Under the pieces are notes generated by a model. That model did not search any database. It saw nothing but the letters and a program-made list of their open reading frames with translations, and was not told the origin of the DNA. DNA of 64,000 bases, taken from Xiphophorus maculatus (Eukaryota > Chordata > Actinopteri > Cyprinodontiformes > Poeciliidae). Shown here piece after piece: positions 39,269 through 55,723 of the stretch. The translations under genes and the position numbers were made by a program. Positions within the stretch are counted from its first letter, which is position 1. Every line of letters starts with the position of its first letter. The DNA is taken from positions 14,643,373 through 14,707,372 of the forward strand of contig NC_036443.1 in NCBI RefSeq assembly GCF_002775205.1. Direction: 5' to 3'.

Positions 39269-42200
39269 GTAAGCTGAAGTCTTTAAGCTAATCTTTTAGT
39301 GGCTGTACTAATTGCTGTTGCGCCAACAGCGGTGTTGACATGTAGACATAAGAGGATACAGCTCTGTCTCAATCTCAGAGAGAGCCGTGCTGACACAGGT
39401 CAATGATTTACACACATTTTCACAATTTTTCTTAATAATCTCCAGGACTTAGTAAGCTCATGTTGCTAAACTTCTCAGTGTGCAATAACAGAGACCGATA
39501 CGTCAGAGTAAATACTCCCAGGCTCACATCTACACACCCAGACTGTGTGTAGACGTTACGTTTCCTTTTGCAGGATGCCAAAACTACTTTTCATGATGCG
39601 CTTCGCTAATGCATTTCAAACTACAACTATGAAAACACTGAATATCTGAAAACACTCGTCTCCTATGTGTTGATGTAAGAGACCTTGTGTGACTTTCAAT
39701 TCATCAGATATGCCTCCTACTCTTTCTCCAGGTGTGTGGACAGGAAGTTTCTTCACTGCCCTCCTCTGCCCACCACCAGTGTCATCATTGTCTTCCACAA
39801 CGAGGCCTGGTCCACGCTCCTCAGGACGGTCTACAGCGTCCTGCACACATCTCCCGCCATCATGCTGAAGGAGATCATCTTGGTTGACGATGCCAGCACT
39901 GCAGGTAATAGTGAAACACGTGGAAGATGAGCAAATGGGAGCGGAGTGGAAAGTAAATGTCAGTCTGAGGGGTACTGCACCAAACCCACAGTGCAAATTC
40001 ACATTTTTACACAGGAAATAATCCAGAATTGCACCTCAGTCAATAATTCATTCTCCTCTTCAAATGTTATTAGTTTTTACTGAGCAGAAGTGGCCCAGAA
40101 ACAACAGGGACAAAAACTGTTGATCTAATGCAGAGGTGCCAGAAGACAGTGTTACTAGCTAAACGTAGCCTCTGTGCTGCCATTTTTAGGAAGCTTAAAA
40201 AGTTATTACACCTATTTAATTTAGTACATCAAGCTTAAACTTACTGTTTGTAGGCTGCTGTTTTAGAGCATGGCTACGTTTTTGCTTTGCAACCTTTTTG
40301 TCAATGTTTTTTTTATTTTATTTTATTTCTTTATTTTACTTTTACAATAATATTTAGCTAAAGAGAGGCTGTGTTGAGTGCTGCACTTTCTTTTCACTGT
40401 TCTCAAATAGTTTACTGTGTGGGGGAGAAACTACAGAAAGAGACGTTTTTCTAGTTTTGTCCCACTAACTGCAGCTGCTTGAAAATGTCAAGCATATAAT
40501 AAACTATATCTACTGAAAACTGAAGTTGTATGTGCGAAGACATTTATTTTAAAACCTCTTTACTGGGATAGATATCTGTCACAGACGAGATAAAATTTAG
40601 ACTACAGGAACTGGAACATGATTACTGAGTAAACTAAATGTCAGAATGACATCATATGCAACTTGTAAGATGTTGTGTACTGATTTTAATTAAATTTTGA
40701 TGCGTGATTTTAGTATCAGTGTTCTTTAAGCACTTAGGTTGACATCAGGGACAGCATATATTCAAATTGCTGATTAGATTTTATTATTACTTTTATTTGT
40801 TCACATTGTCTGGGGTTTGTCATCCTTTACCATGGAGATATTAGGTTAATTTAAAGTTTTCTTTAAAGGTAAATGATTTCTCAGAATATTGACCATTACC
40901 CTGTGTTTTTGCCACAAACACACAGTTGTCTTTTTTTAGACATGGTCTTATCCTGAACACATCTTCTGCTAAAGCTGCAGATGTTTTGAGAACTCTGCTA
41001 ACATCTGCATCTTCAGCTATTCTCACAGAACAGTAGAATAACTCATAAGCATAATGTAATTCATATATTAATATTGCAGATATTTACTTATTTTGACCTT
41101 GTTCTGGTTAATGCAGTCACAAAATGTGTGTCCAGTTCCTCTGTCGTATTTAGTGTAATCAGCTCCAAATTGTGAATTTTTGTGAAGAAAGACTGCGAAA
41201 TAACATTTTCCTTAAAAATAACTGCAACTAACCATAATTTAGTCAGTAGGCCTATGTTATGTTTACTGAAGCATGCTGCATTATCCCATTTATTCCCATC
41301 TACTTCCAATAAAAATGGGACTTAGATCTTTAACATAAACACATTAGCCCGCTTCAAATGTGATGCCAACGCATAGATAAGGTCCTCAGGTCAATCCTTA
41401 CTCTGTTTCTTGAAAAACAGTGTATTGCATTTACGGTGAAAATGCAGCTAATATCAGTGTCATGAGCTTTATCATCTTTGGGTATCCTGCTTTGTCTTTG
41501 GACGATAACGACTTTGATTTTTGGTGTTGCAGTTGAGTGCAAGAAAAGCATATTGTTTTGTTTTCCTCCTGCATTAACGGTCCTCATGTTTAGCTGTCCA
41601 ACAAACAAAACGCTGGAGGAGGAAACAAAATCCACCCAGGATCCGGTTGTGTGCAGCTATTTAAACAGTATCATTAATTGTCTGAGATCCTATAAAATCA
41701 ACTGCCTTCTTGCGCTGTGAAAGGTGACCCAGAATCATGTTTACTTAGGATTTCAGCAGCTGACTCACTCTGTAGCAAACAGGTTGTCCAAATAATTGGG
41801 ACTCGAAGTGAGAGAGATTTGGAAGAGAACGACTGTGTCACAGCAGCGCCACAAGAATTTGTGTTTTACTGAAGATAGGTGCTGCAAATTCAAATTCGAG
41901 GGCCAGGGCACTTATGTCTAAAAAGGAACATATTGACCTTTTTAGACACAAGTGACAAATTTTCTTTGTTAAAGTAAATATTCTTGTACAACTTAAATGG
42001 ACAGAAACATGCTGCTGATGATCATATGAAATGCATATTGCTATGAAAATAATTCTGTGTCTAAATAATGCAAACCTTCTAGAGATGGAGGAAAGAATCA
42101 GGGTGTTTCTTTCTATTTCTTTGTTTTTTCCTTTTTGTCCTGTCTTTCTGTTTCTCTGTATTTCTTTCTGTATCTACATCAGCATGTCTTTTTTTTTTAA

Positions 42201-45200
42201 TAATTTGTTCATTCAATCTCATAGTGGGTGCTTTTGAAAACATTTGTTCGCCTGCTTGTTTTAAAGCTCCCGAATCTCCTTTACAAATAACTACCATTTT
42301 AAACAAATCCACATCCGGCTGGGACGTTAAAACAGTGGCTATATTTACAGTACAATTCTTTGTAAAGCCTGCAGTTTTTGGAGAATAATAATAATATAAA
42401 AAAGTGTGTACCAATTGTAAGCTAATTTTCTGCTGTATTTGTTCAGATAGAGCCAGGTTAAAGTGCAGTCTTTACAAAAAAGGAGAAGACAATCAAAGAA
42501 ATGTTGGGAAAAAAAACTGGAAAATCTAGTGGGGATGTGTAACATTATACAGTATTTGACAGTAGATGATTATTAGCTGACATTGCTCCTCTGTTAAGTG
42601 AACTGTAATACACCATGTGAGAACTTGCTTACAATAGAAGAAAATGAAAAGGACCTTCCACTAAATACATGAAATGTATTAAGAATTTTATGAAACTGTG
42701 AATGTAAAACATAAAACGAGATGGGATGTTATTTCTGATTTGAGTTGGATGTGTGACTTTCTTGAAAACTTGAACTTTTAGCCTTTTTGTGTGATTAATT
42801 TAACAATCAGGTTTGTCTTTTATTTCTCGTAAATGATACAAAGTGCTAAACCAAAGAAATTTGAAAGACACAAAACATTCCTAACACATCACTGTCTTTT
42901 TATTGTTTGAGAGACGGTGCAAGTATGTAGCAAGTACTTTTGCCTTTAAAGTTGATTCTTTTTATATTTGTGTCATGTTAATTTTATTACCTTCAGGATT
43001 CATATGATTTCATCCACTGCATCAAATACTAAAAATGTTGCCTTTTTTATCGTTTTGTACATATAGTTATTTGCAAAATTATTCATTTATTCATAAAGAA
43101 GGTTTAGGGTTTAATGCATTATAAAAGAGGGAGAGACTCTATAAGCTGCTAAAAAATTTTATTAAACAATTTTAAACCCAGGCATAATTTTGCTTCCACT
43201 CTACAATTATGTTCTACTTTATTTTGATTTATCACATAAAACCTGATCATTTAAAGTGACATGAATACTTTTTCAAAGCGCATATAAAAACAAGTTATTC
43301 ATGTAAATGATACAAAGTGTCATTAGGTTGCAACCTGATGATCTGTTATTTGCTAATAAATGTTGTCTTATTTATTAAGAAATAATCTATCACTCTTTTC
43401 CTCCCAGCTGCACACAGACATTTCCTCCTTTACTCCGACTTCTCTTTTTAGTTGCTAGAGCTTCAGCTCTCTGCTGCAGAACTTTACTTGTGGCTGCGCA
43501 GTTTGCTCAGCCTGACGCTGAGAAATATGTGCCGTTTATTGTGGCCACAAAAGCTTTCAGAGGGGAAGTTTGACCCACTTTTACCAGAAGTGTTTCCACT
43601 TCGTTGCTTTTGTTGGTCTAAGCCTGATGAATGTTTGACTTTTACGTCTTCTCGTCAGTGAGGTGTTCAATCATACAGCAGGTATTTTTAGACTGAAGGC
43701 TTGTCGCTCATGTGCCACAACTGATGTGCATCGTAACTTCGCTGTTCTAACACATGTTTTGTATCTTACAGACCACCTGAAGAAGAAGCTGGAGTTGTTT
43801 GTGGAGCAGTTTAAGATCGTCCGTGTTGTCAGGCAGCCAGAGAGGAAAGGCCTCATAACAGCCAGGCTGCTGGGAGCCAGCATTGCTACAGCTGAAGTGC
43901 TCACCTTCCTTGATGCGCACTGTAAGGAAACCGCCAGACACAATGCGGTTGGCTGCGATGCACAAGTCGCAGCCAGTGTGTTGGGTTGCATACAGTTGCC
44001 TGAAATGACAGTAACAGATAGCGTGAAACAAAGTGGTTGAGCTTTAAATATCTGGCATAAACTTGAATCCTAAATCGACATTGTTGATAGTAGAGTTGCA
44101 ATAAATGTACATAATCTTAGTAGTGCTGTCTTTACAGATTTTTCAAAGCAAGAACTGGGTGCACAAATTTGAATTTACTGCTAATATATAACAGGATTTC
44201 AAATATATAAAAATGTAACTACAATACCCTCTAATGTTTGGATCAATGTCTGTAACAAAAATACCTACACACGCTTGTTTCTACCATGTTGTCTTTGTCA
44301 GATACTTAGAGTTCATTTAAATTCAGAGCCACCGTTTAAACACAAGTTTACAGCCATCTGGGTGTAGATCTGAGGCAACGTTATAGAATGCTTTTCATTA
44401 TCCTGTCCACTTTGTGCAATACTTAGCACCAATGGCAGGAAAATAGAACTTTAGCATTTTGCTGTCATCACCATGCTTCACAGTTATGACAGCCTCACAA
44501 TGACTCCTCCAAACATTCTTGTTATTTGTCAATCTTTGTGTTGTTGGATGACCAAACATTTACCAAGAAGAACTTCAGCTTCTCCATGTGGGCAGCTACA
44601 AATTTCTGCAGGAGACTGAAGCATAAAAGTTTTTAGTCCCATAAATTGAAGCCTTGGTAGCTCCTGAACATCTTAGCCAATTTCTTTTTATCTCAACTTG
44701 AAAGTCTTGGTCAGATGGTTGAAACCATTGTCTCCATCCTTTCACACACAAATCAAAGCTGGTTTTGATTGGATGAATTCAGGAGGCTAACATTAAGCCT
44801 CTGTAATACTTTTGGAAATAAATCAATTATATTGAAGTGAGGGCCTCACAGGAAATCAACCAATTTAAACAAAATTTTCTTATTTTTGATGGGAAGAAAG
44901 GTTAAAGGAACCTCATTGACAGCTACAAGAAGTCTTTGGTTTCTCTGCAACACACTAAGAAGTGTATTAGAGTTTGTATGCATCACTTTGACCCGTTGTG
45001 AGTTAAAGAAAATCACCATAATTTCGAACCCAATTCTTGTTTTGTGAAATTCATAAAAGTTAATAATTGTTACTATGATATATTCTAAAAATACATGATA
45101 GTAAATTCCTGGGTTGCTACCAGAAAAGTACACTAGTTTGTGCAAAAGGGCATTTGTAGAAAAATGTAAGTCTTTTCTTTCCCTTCTTTCACGGTCAGGT

Positions 45201-47674
45201 GAGTGTTTTCACGGTTGGTTGGAGCCTCTCCTGGCCCGGATAGTTGAAGAACCCACCGCCGTAGTCAGCCCAGAGATCACCACTATTGACCTGAACTCCT
45301 TTCAGTTCAACAAACCTGTGGCCACCAACCGCGCGTACAACCGAGGGAACTTCGACTGGAGCCTCACGTTCGGCTGGGAGCCGATACCCGAGGAGGCAAA
45401 GAGGCTGCGCAAGGATGAGACCTACCCTGTAAAGTAAGATGGATCATGTTGTTTTCGCTCTTTAAAGTTTTGAATCATTTAAACACCTAAAGCCTTTGGA
45501 TCTGCTCATGAAAATTTCAGAACACCTACTTTTGCCGGAGGCCTTTTCTCAATCTCAAAGAAGTACTTTGAGCACATAGGAACATATGATGACAAGATGG
45601 AGATCTGGGGCGGGGAAAATGTGGAAATGTCCTTCAGGGTCAGTCTCTCTTATCTGTCCCACCCTCCTCTCCCAATTGTCCACATTAATCATTAAGTTAC
45701 CTTGACATTTTCTGCAAACATTTATGTGTGAAGGTGTGGCAGTGTGGGGGTCAGCTGGAGATCATTCCCTGCTCGGTGGTGGGCCACGTTTTCCGCACCA
45801 AAAGTCCGCACACCTTCCCCAAGGGCACTGAGGTCATCACTCGCAACCAGGTGCGCCTGGCTGAAGTCTGGATGGATGATTTTAAGAAGATCTTCTATCG
45901 GCGCAACCACAACGCTGCAGTGATGGCCAGTGAGGTATGTCTTCTAATTCTAATGCACCATCAAGCTGCATTGTCATGTTTTGACCACAAATCTTTTTTT
46001 TTTTTACAATAGCATAAATATGGAGACATCTCTGATCGCCTCAACCTGAGGAACAGGCTTCAGTGCAAGAACTTCACCTGGTACCTGAACACCATCTACC
46101 CAGAGATCTTCATTCCTGACCTAAAGCCAGAAAAATTTGGATCAGTGAGTTGATTTTCTGAGCACCAACAATGTGATAAACTATGTTAGATGCACTGCTC
46201 AGTTTGCGTTCTCCTTGATTTGTGTCCATGTTTGTCACAGATCAGAAACTCTGGATCTGGAACCTGCCTGGATGTTGGCGAGAACAACCAGGGGGGTAAA
46301 GCTGTGATCATGTACCAGTGTCACAACATGGGAGGAAACCAGGTACAGGAACTCTCATTTACTAGCAGGAAATGGAAAAAAAAAGATTTGAAGATCATTG
46401 GATGTTATCTATTTTGGTTGGTTCTAACTAGATGATTGTATTTGTAGTACTTTGAGTATTCGTCCCACAAAGAGCTGCGTCACAACATCGGGAAGCAGCT
46501 GTGTCTCCATGCCAACGATCAGTCAGAACCAGTGAAGATTGAGTTGTGCCAGCTGAAGGGGAGGGGGACCAGTTTGTCACCTCAGCAGGAATGGGTCTTT
46601 ACAGAGGTGAGCGACGCTTCACATCCTGACTGCAGTTCAACACGGCATTATGAGCAGTAACAAACATTTACATCTATATGTTTTGTAAAATAAGGTTCAT
46701 TCAAATGGAGCTTTAACTTTTATAAGGTCTCTTTTTACCTAATTTCTTCAAAATTGTTTAAAATGATACTCTGATAAAATGTGAAATGGGAAAACGTCCA
46801 CAACATTCCGACATTTAATGAACTCTAACATTTGCTATAATATCTTGTGCCCCAATTTTTAAGATGTATTTAGGAAGCAGTTAAGGAAAAATTAGAAACA
46901 TTTACAGCTCAATTTACCCATGATTTGCAGAATGTCCCTACACTGTTATCATTTTTTTGTTTTCCTAGACAGTAAGGAGAATAAGTAGCATCTGTTGCTT
47001 ACATCTGCAAAGTCCTCAACTATCCACTGCAATCCTAGATACATGTTACACTTTAAATGGTTTTCAAAGATCAGTAAAACTATCTGCAAAAACCAACATT
47101 TTTTATTGTTCAAGGCTGTAATGATTTTCTCTTTTTCTGCAGAGCGGGCATTAGAAAATCAGTCTACGTGACTTTCCTCTAGTCTAGACGTTGGCTGTAA
47201 GCAGCCTTCAAAGGTTTGCAGTCTTGGGCTCATCCAGACTGACTTCATTCCTGCCCAGATAGCAGCTGTCTAGCAAGGTCGCTCAGAAAAACACGGTGCA
47301 ACAATTAAAACCAGAAAAGCTTTAGGTTTTAACTTTCGTACACTTTAAGAAAATAGCGAAATAATTTGTTATCTGCCTAAAGAAGTGTGCGCATGCTAAG
47401 CTAGCGTCACTAGCTGCAGCATAAGGTGCCAGGGTTTCTCATGAAAAGGAGAACAGAATGTTAAATCTGTTTTTGTATACATTGAATACATACAACTGTT
47501 AAGTGCATTAATGCACTAAGCTGAGCTTTCATATGACTTTTTCTTCTTGTTTTGTTTCAGGAAAGTCTTCTGAAGAATCCAAGCAGTGGGAGGTGCTTAC
47601 AGCTGAGAGGGACTCAGGTTCAGATGGACCACTGTAATGCTGCAGATCCCTTCCAGCAATGGAGTTTCTCTTGA
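38790..47674 (+). CDS. galnt6: polypeptide N-acetylgalactosaminyltransferase 6
   Basis: Golgi type II membrane enzyme that transfers GalNAc from UDP-GalNAc to Ser/Thr, the first step of mucin-type O-glycosylation. Coding exons: 38790-39268, 39732-39904, 43772-43921, 45199-45433, 45521-45638, 45734-45934, 46013-46144, 46241-46342, 46448-46606, 47561-47674, totalling 1863 nt (620 residues; human GALNT6 is 622). Phases join without conflict. Domain order is short cytosolic tail, one membrane anchor (about residues 11-28), stem, GT2-type catalytic domain with D265-x-H267 and W375-G-G-E-N, then a ricin-type lectin domain. The N-terminus (MRLIRRR) and overall length favour GALNT6 over its close relative GALNT3. 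The start is the first ATG after the 38762 acceptor. Confidence 0.95.
39732..46144 (+). CDS. galnt6: galnt6 coding exons 2-7: catalytic domain
   Basis: Six exons. Exon 2 has [20 protein letters not shown] and [10 protein letters not shown]. Exon 3 ends inside the metal-binding DAHC motif, which continues as [10 protein letters not shown] in exon 4. Exon 4 also has [11 protein letters not shown]. Exon 5 has [17 protein letters not shown] and [11 protein letters not shown]. Exon 6 has [20 protein letters not shown] and [19 protein letters not shown]. Exon 7 has the [20 protein letters not shown] linker. These are the UDP-GalNAc, Mn2+ and acceptor-binding parts of the family; none of the recognised residues is missing. 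Confidence 0.95.
41909..41954. repeat. 18-bp near-perfect hairpin
   Basis: Arms 41909-41926 and 41937-41954 pair over 17 of 18 positions (12 contiguous, one mismatch, then 5 more), with a 10-nt loop. Lies in galnt6 intron 2. The stem is shorter than a typical pre-miRNA. Confidence 0.75.
43120..43290 (+). mobile_element. Tc1-like right-end fragment
   Basis: AT-rich segment whose order (CTACAATTATGTTCTACTTT, then CACATAAAACC, then TGACATGAATACTTTTTC) parallels the right ends at 10490-10630 and 17605-17695. No left end seen. Confidence 0.4.
43950..43975. repeat. 9-bp GC-rich hairpin just after galnt6 exon 3 donor
   Basis: TGGCTGCGA at 43950-43958 and TCGCAGCCA at 43967-43975 are perfect reverse complements with an 8-nt loop, 27 nt into the intron. 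Confidence 0.7.
44430..44830 (-). mobile_element. Tc1-like relic, antisense orientation
   Basis: Contains CATCACCATGCTTCACAG, AAGAACTTCAGCTTCTCC and related blocks resembling the antisense of Tc1-type transposase sequence. Strongly decayed; boundaries approximate. In galnt6 intron 3 (43922-45198). Confidence 0.35.
46241..47674 (+). CDS. galnt6: galnt6 coding exons 8-10: ricin-type lectin domain
   Basis: Exons 46241-46342, 46448-46606 and 47561-47674. The alpha repeat has the CLD motif (C505-L-D507) followed by [16 protein letters not shown]. The middle repeat has [10 protein letters not shown]. The final repeat has GRCLQLRG and ends DPFQQWSFS with a QxW motif (residues 615-617), then TGA at 47672-47674. 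The lectin domain binds GalNAc on already glycosylated substrate and steers further transfer. The middle repeat is weaker in motif terms, as is usual. Confidence 0.94.
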
Positions 47675-48705
47675 CCCCCCAGTCTGCCCATTAGGTGACC
47701 TCTGGTCCCCTCCCTGTTATCAGACTCGGCAGCTTAGAGCTGAAGCATTACAGATCCAAATGGACATGCTGGAAAGCTTTGGGCAAGTGGCCATACTAAT
47801 GACCAGGGAAAGATGGAGGACAATAAAGAGACGATGACTGGTTAAAAAAAAAAAGAAAAAAGAAAACTCTCATTTGGGTATAACTATTTTTATTTTATTT
47901 ATGGATGACACTCAGGAAACTCTTCTTACTGTGGTTTGGGGAACTTTGGACATGTTTGAACTTTGCCTTTAGCAGTGGCAGCTTTAAAAAGCCTCTGAAC
48001 TGCAATGACTTTAATTCACTTGTTTTACACTCTAATATGAAAAAACAAGAACGGTATGTGATTGTGATTTTTGTTGTGTCCGGTGATGAATGTGGAAATA
48101 TTTTATCGCAAGAGGATGAAATGTTTGTTTTTTAATATTTTTTTAGGATTTTATGAAGTTTTATAAATAACTTTTTATTGTAAATAAGTTATTTTCTGTC
48201 ATGTTAACCATCTAGAAAATAATTTCCAAAGGCACATTTTTGCATATATGTCTTTCTAGTGAAATTGGTCTACTGACTGTTTATCATACTTGCACAAAAT
48301 CTGGGAAAATTGTCTGATATTTTGTATACCGAAGGATAAACTAAATCTATATGGTTATTACAGATATTAAACCAAAACCTAAAGACTTTGTGTTAAGAAT
48401 GTCTTTTCATGCTGATAAGAAGTCTCCCATCAATATAGCACATAAAGCTTTTCAAAAGCGCCGATATATGTCTTCTGAATGTTTACTTAAGGAGTGGCTC
48501 TGGAGATACACATTCCAGAAAACTTTTGTCTTGTCCTACAAAACCTGCAATGTGAGTTTAACGGAATGCACAAGATCACCAAACCGGATGTGAAGTAGTG
48601 TAAAGATTCCCTCAAATAAAAGGAAGCAGAGAACAGAATGTTTCCTAAAAATTCATGCAATAAGAAATGACACACATTTCAATAGGTATACATTTCCTTC
48701 TGCAG
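47675..48705 (+). other. galnt6 3' UTR and galnt6-g6pd spacer
   Basis: About 1 kb. AATAAA hexamers at 47822-47827 and 48615-48620 are candidate galnt6 polyadenylation signals. If the second is used, the galnt6 transcript ends only about 90 bp before the g6pd coding exon. The g6pd promoter and first non-coding exon must lie here or inside galnt6. I could not place them. Confidence 0.55.
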
Positions 48706-48831
48706 CAATAGGTGGCAGCACAGAGTTGCAGAGATTGTCGAGCCCACAGTGAAAATGTAAAACTCAGCCGGTCAGTCTGTGATTTACTTGGAGGGTCACC
48801 ATTAGGACAGGGAACTGCTCAGGAGAGGAGT
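48706..48831 (+). promoter_or_regulatory. g6pd: g6pd 5' UTR part of the first coding exon, with a start-stop uORF
   Basis: A strong acceptor (CATTTCCTTCTGCAG, AG at 48704-48705) opens the exon that carries the g6pd ATG, implying an upstream non-coding exon, as in mammalian G6PD. Within this leader an ATG at 48755-48757 is followed at once by TAA (48758-48760), a minimal uORF 75 nt before the true start. The frame of the true ATG is open upstream, but no other in-frame ATG occurs in the leader. Confidence 0.5.
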
Positions 48832-53818
<4,987 letters not shown>

Positions 53819-54029
53819 TTCTCCAAGTTGTATGATGTGCATGCACAGATTTGCTAAGAGCTTTTGTATGTTTACAAATAAGATTTACAGCAGCCACTTC
53901 TGTGCCAATTTGATTTTGTCTGTATGCACATTAACAAAGCACTGCGTTTTTCTCCCTAATCACACAAGTTAATGTAGAAATAACCAAGTGTTCGTGTGAT
54001 TCCACATGTATGTGCATACGAGTTTTCTA

Positions 54030-54035
54030 AATAAA
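54030..54035 (+). terminator. g6pd: g6pd polyadenylation signal (AATAAA)
   Basis: AATAAA about 210 nt past the g6pd stop, the first canonical hexamer downstream. Confidence 0.55.
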
Positions 54036-54439
54036 TCACATTTCACCCTTTTGCACAAAAATTGTTTATAATACAATGATATTTTACTCCAAAGTCAAAC
54101 CCAGCAGAACCAGAAAGGACAAAATGGCTTGATGCTGAACTATGTGCAGCAGATATTCACTGTTTAGATCAAGGTAATAAGGGCATTTCCTGCTGTTGAT
54201 AGACCGGTATTTACAGTGATCACCAAAATAAAATCATGCAATGTCATGATTCACATAAAGCCATGGCAACATCCTTTAACTGGAAGACTTGTTGGACTGG
54301 TTAGTCTGGGAGAAGATGCCTCTCGTGATAACTGTTCACTGAGACAGACATTTGTCAAACCAAAGGTAAGAAAAATGTTCTTTCTAAGCTTAATCAAATG
54401 GTAAGAACATGTTAATCTCTAACACTGCATGTCTTCACC

Positions 54440-55015
54440 CACTTCTTGCACAAGTCTTGATACCTTCTGGATTTTTTTCCCCTAGTTTTCTCATTTTGTA
54501 ACCATATTATGCGGCAGACCAACACAAAATAGGGCATTGAAAACTGAGAACTGTAAAGTTCAGCCCCCTTGAGACAATACATGGAATAATCTCTCTCTAT
54601 TTCTGCTTTCCCTTCTGGCTTTGTATTGCAATGCCTTTATTTCTCCACACTTAACATGACCAGAGCATTTTCTTCCATGTTTACTGTGTCCCAGGCATGA
54701 CCTGCTGCAAAACTGCAAAGAAAATATCTTCTTGCTTCCTTTGAAGTTATTCTTTCATAAATCTTTCACACATTTGTTAAGAAAGGTGTCTGACCACCAA
54801 AACTGTGAGCCTCTTATAGCCACTTCTCTTTTTAATGATCTCCTTTTTCTTCAATTGCTAATAGCAATTCAAAAATTGTCTCATTGTCCCTCTAATTTAC
54901 AGGTATAGACATTGGTCACAAAATCAAGATACAAATACATTGAAGTTTTTGTTTGCGACATTAAAAATGTGGGAAAGTTCAACACGTATGAATACTTTTA
55001 CAAGACGTTTTGATC
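54440..55015 (-). mobile_element. probable Tc1-like relic between g6pd and cerk
   Basis: The left part (GCAGACCAACACAAAATAGG, near 54510) and right part (GGGAAAGTTCAACACG, TATGAATACTTTTACAAG, near 54970-55005) resemble the two ends of the Tc1-like family. The interior (GACCAGAGCATTTTCTTCCA, GACCTGCTGCAAAACTGCAA) resembles the antisense of its transposase. Heavily decayed. Confidence 0.5.
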
Positions 55016-55564
55016 TACTGCCTGCAGAAATCTGATCTTGTATTTTCTTTTTTCTTCCTTTCTCCACCAGATGTGTGACCTAACTCATGCAACATATGTA
55101 CAGAGATCGGAACATGCAGTGGTCTTTCCCAGGATTCAGAAAGCTCTGGGAAGAACAGTATTGATGAACATGTGTTTAAATATCCGAGTCTCTTGTGCTT
55201 GTTTTCCTGTAAGAGTAACGCTGCAGCCCGTTGGTTGGGATGTTATAAAGAGTCGAGCTGCTGTAGTTCAAGTCCGAAGCAAATTCTTCTTCTTCATCAT
55301 AGGAAACTGTTGCTGCTTTTATCCACATTAATAAAAAAAAATTAAATAATGCCTTTTTTTATTTCATATATTTGTAGCTTAACCTCCATCAACATTCGTC
55401 TTAATTCTCTGAAACAGACAAAAACGGATCAAAAGCAGGAAACATCGTGTGTACACAGTAACAGTTTAATGTCATTTTCAAAGCAAAAAACTTTTTCCAC
55501 TATTTGCACATGGAGGGAAGACGACAAATCAACATAAACATGTAAAGAGCTTTAGGAATACATA

Positions 55565-55570
55565 TTTATT
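55565..55570 (-). terminator. cerk: cerk polyadenylation signal (AATAAA on minus strand)
   Basis: TTTATT on the + strand at 55565-55570, about 155 nt past the cerk stop; the nearest canonical hexamer found downstream of the gene. Confidence 0.5.
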
Positions 55571-55723
55571 TTCCAAATATTACAGTGACAAAATATGAAT
55601 TAAAGTGCCTGAAGTTTGAGAAACTCTTTGGCTATGAAAGTCTGCAGGACTTGCTGCAGTGTTATCAAATTTAAAAACCTTTAAACAACAAACTGATATA
55701 CTTTTTTAATCACTTGTCAGATT

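Larger units (their letters stand above)
39905..43771 (+). other. galnt6 intron 2 (3.9 kb)
   Basis: AT-rich intron without recognisable exons. Contains an 18-bp hairpin (41909-41954), a T-rich low-complexity tract around 40305-40345, and a fragment at about 43120-43290 resembling the right end of the Tc1-like family (CTACTTTATTTTGATTTATC, CACATAAAACC, GAATACTTTTTC). Confidence 0.6.
53819..55564 (+). other. g6pd 3' UTR and convergent g6pd-cerk spacer
   Basis: g6pd has a candidate polyadenylation signal AATAAA at 54030-54035. cerk, on the other strand, has one at 55565-55570 (TTTATT on the + strand). A decayed DNA-transposon segment lies between (about 54440-55015). No gene was found in the spacer; short ORFs at 55038-55537 look random. 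Confidence 0.6.
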
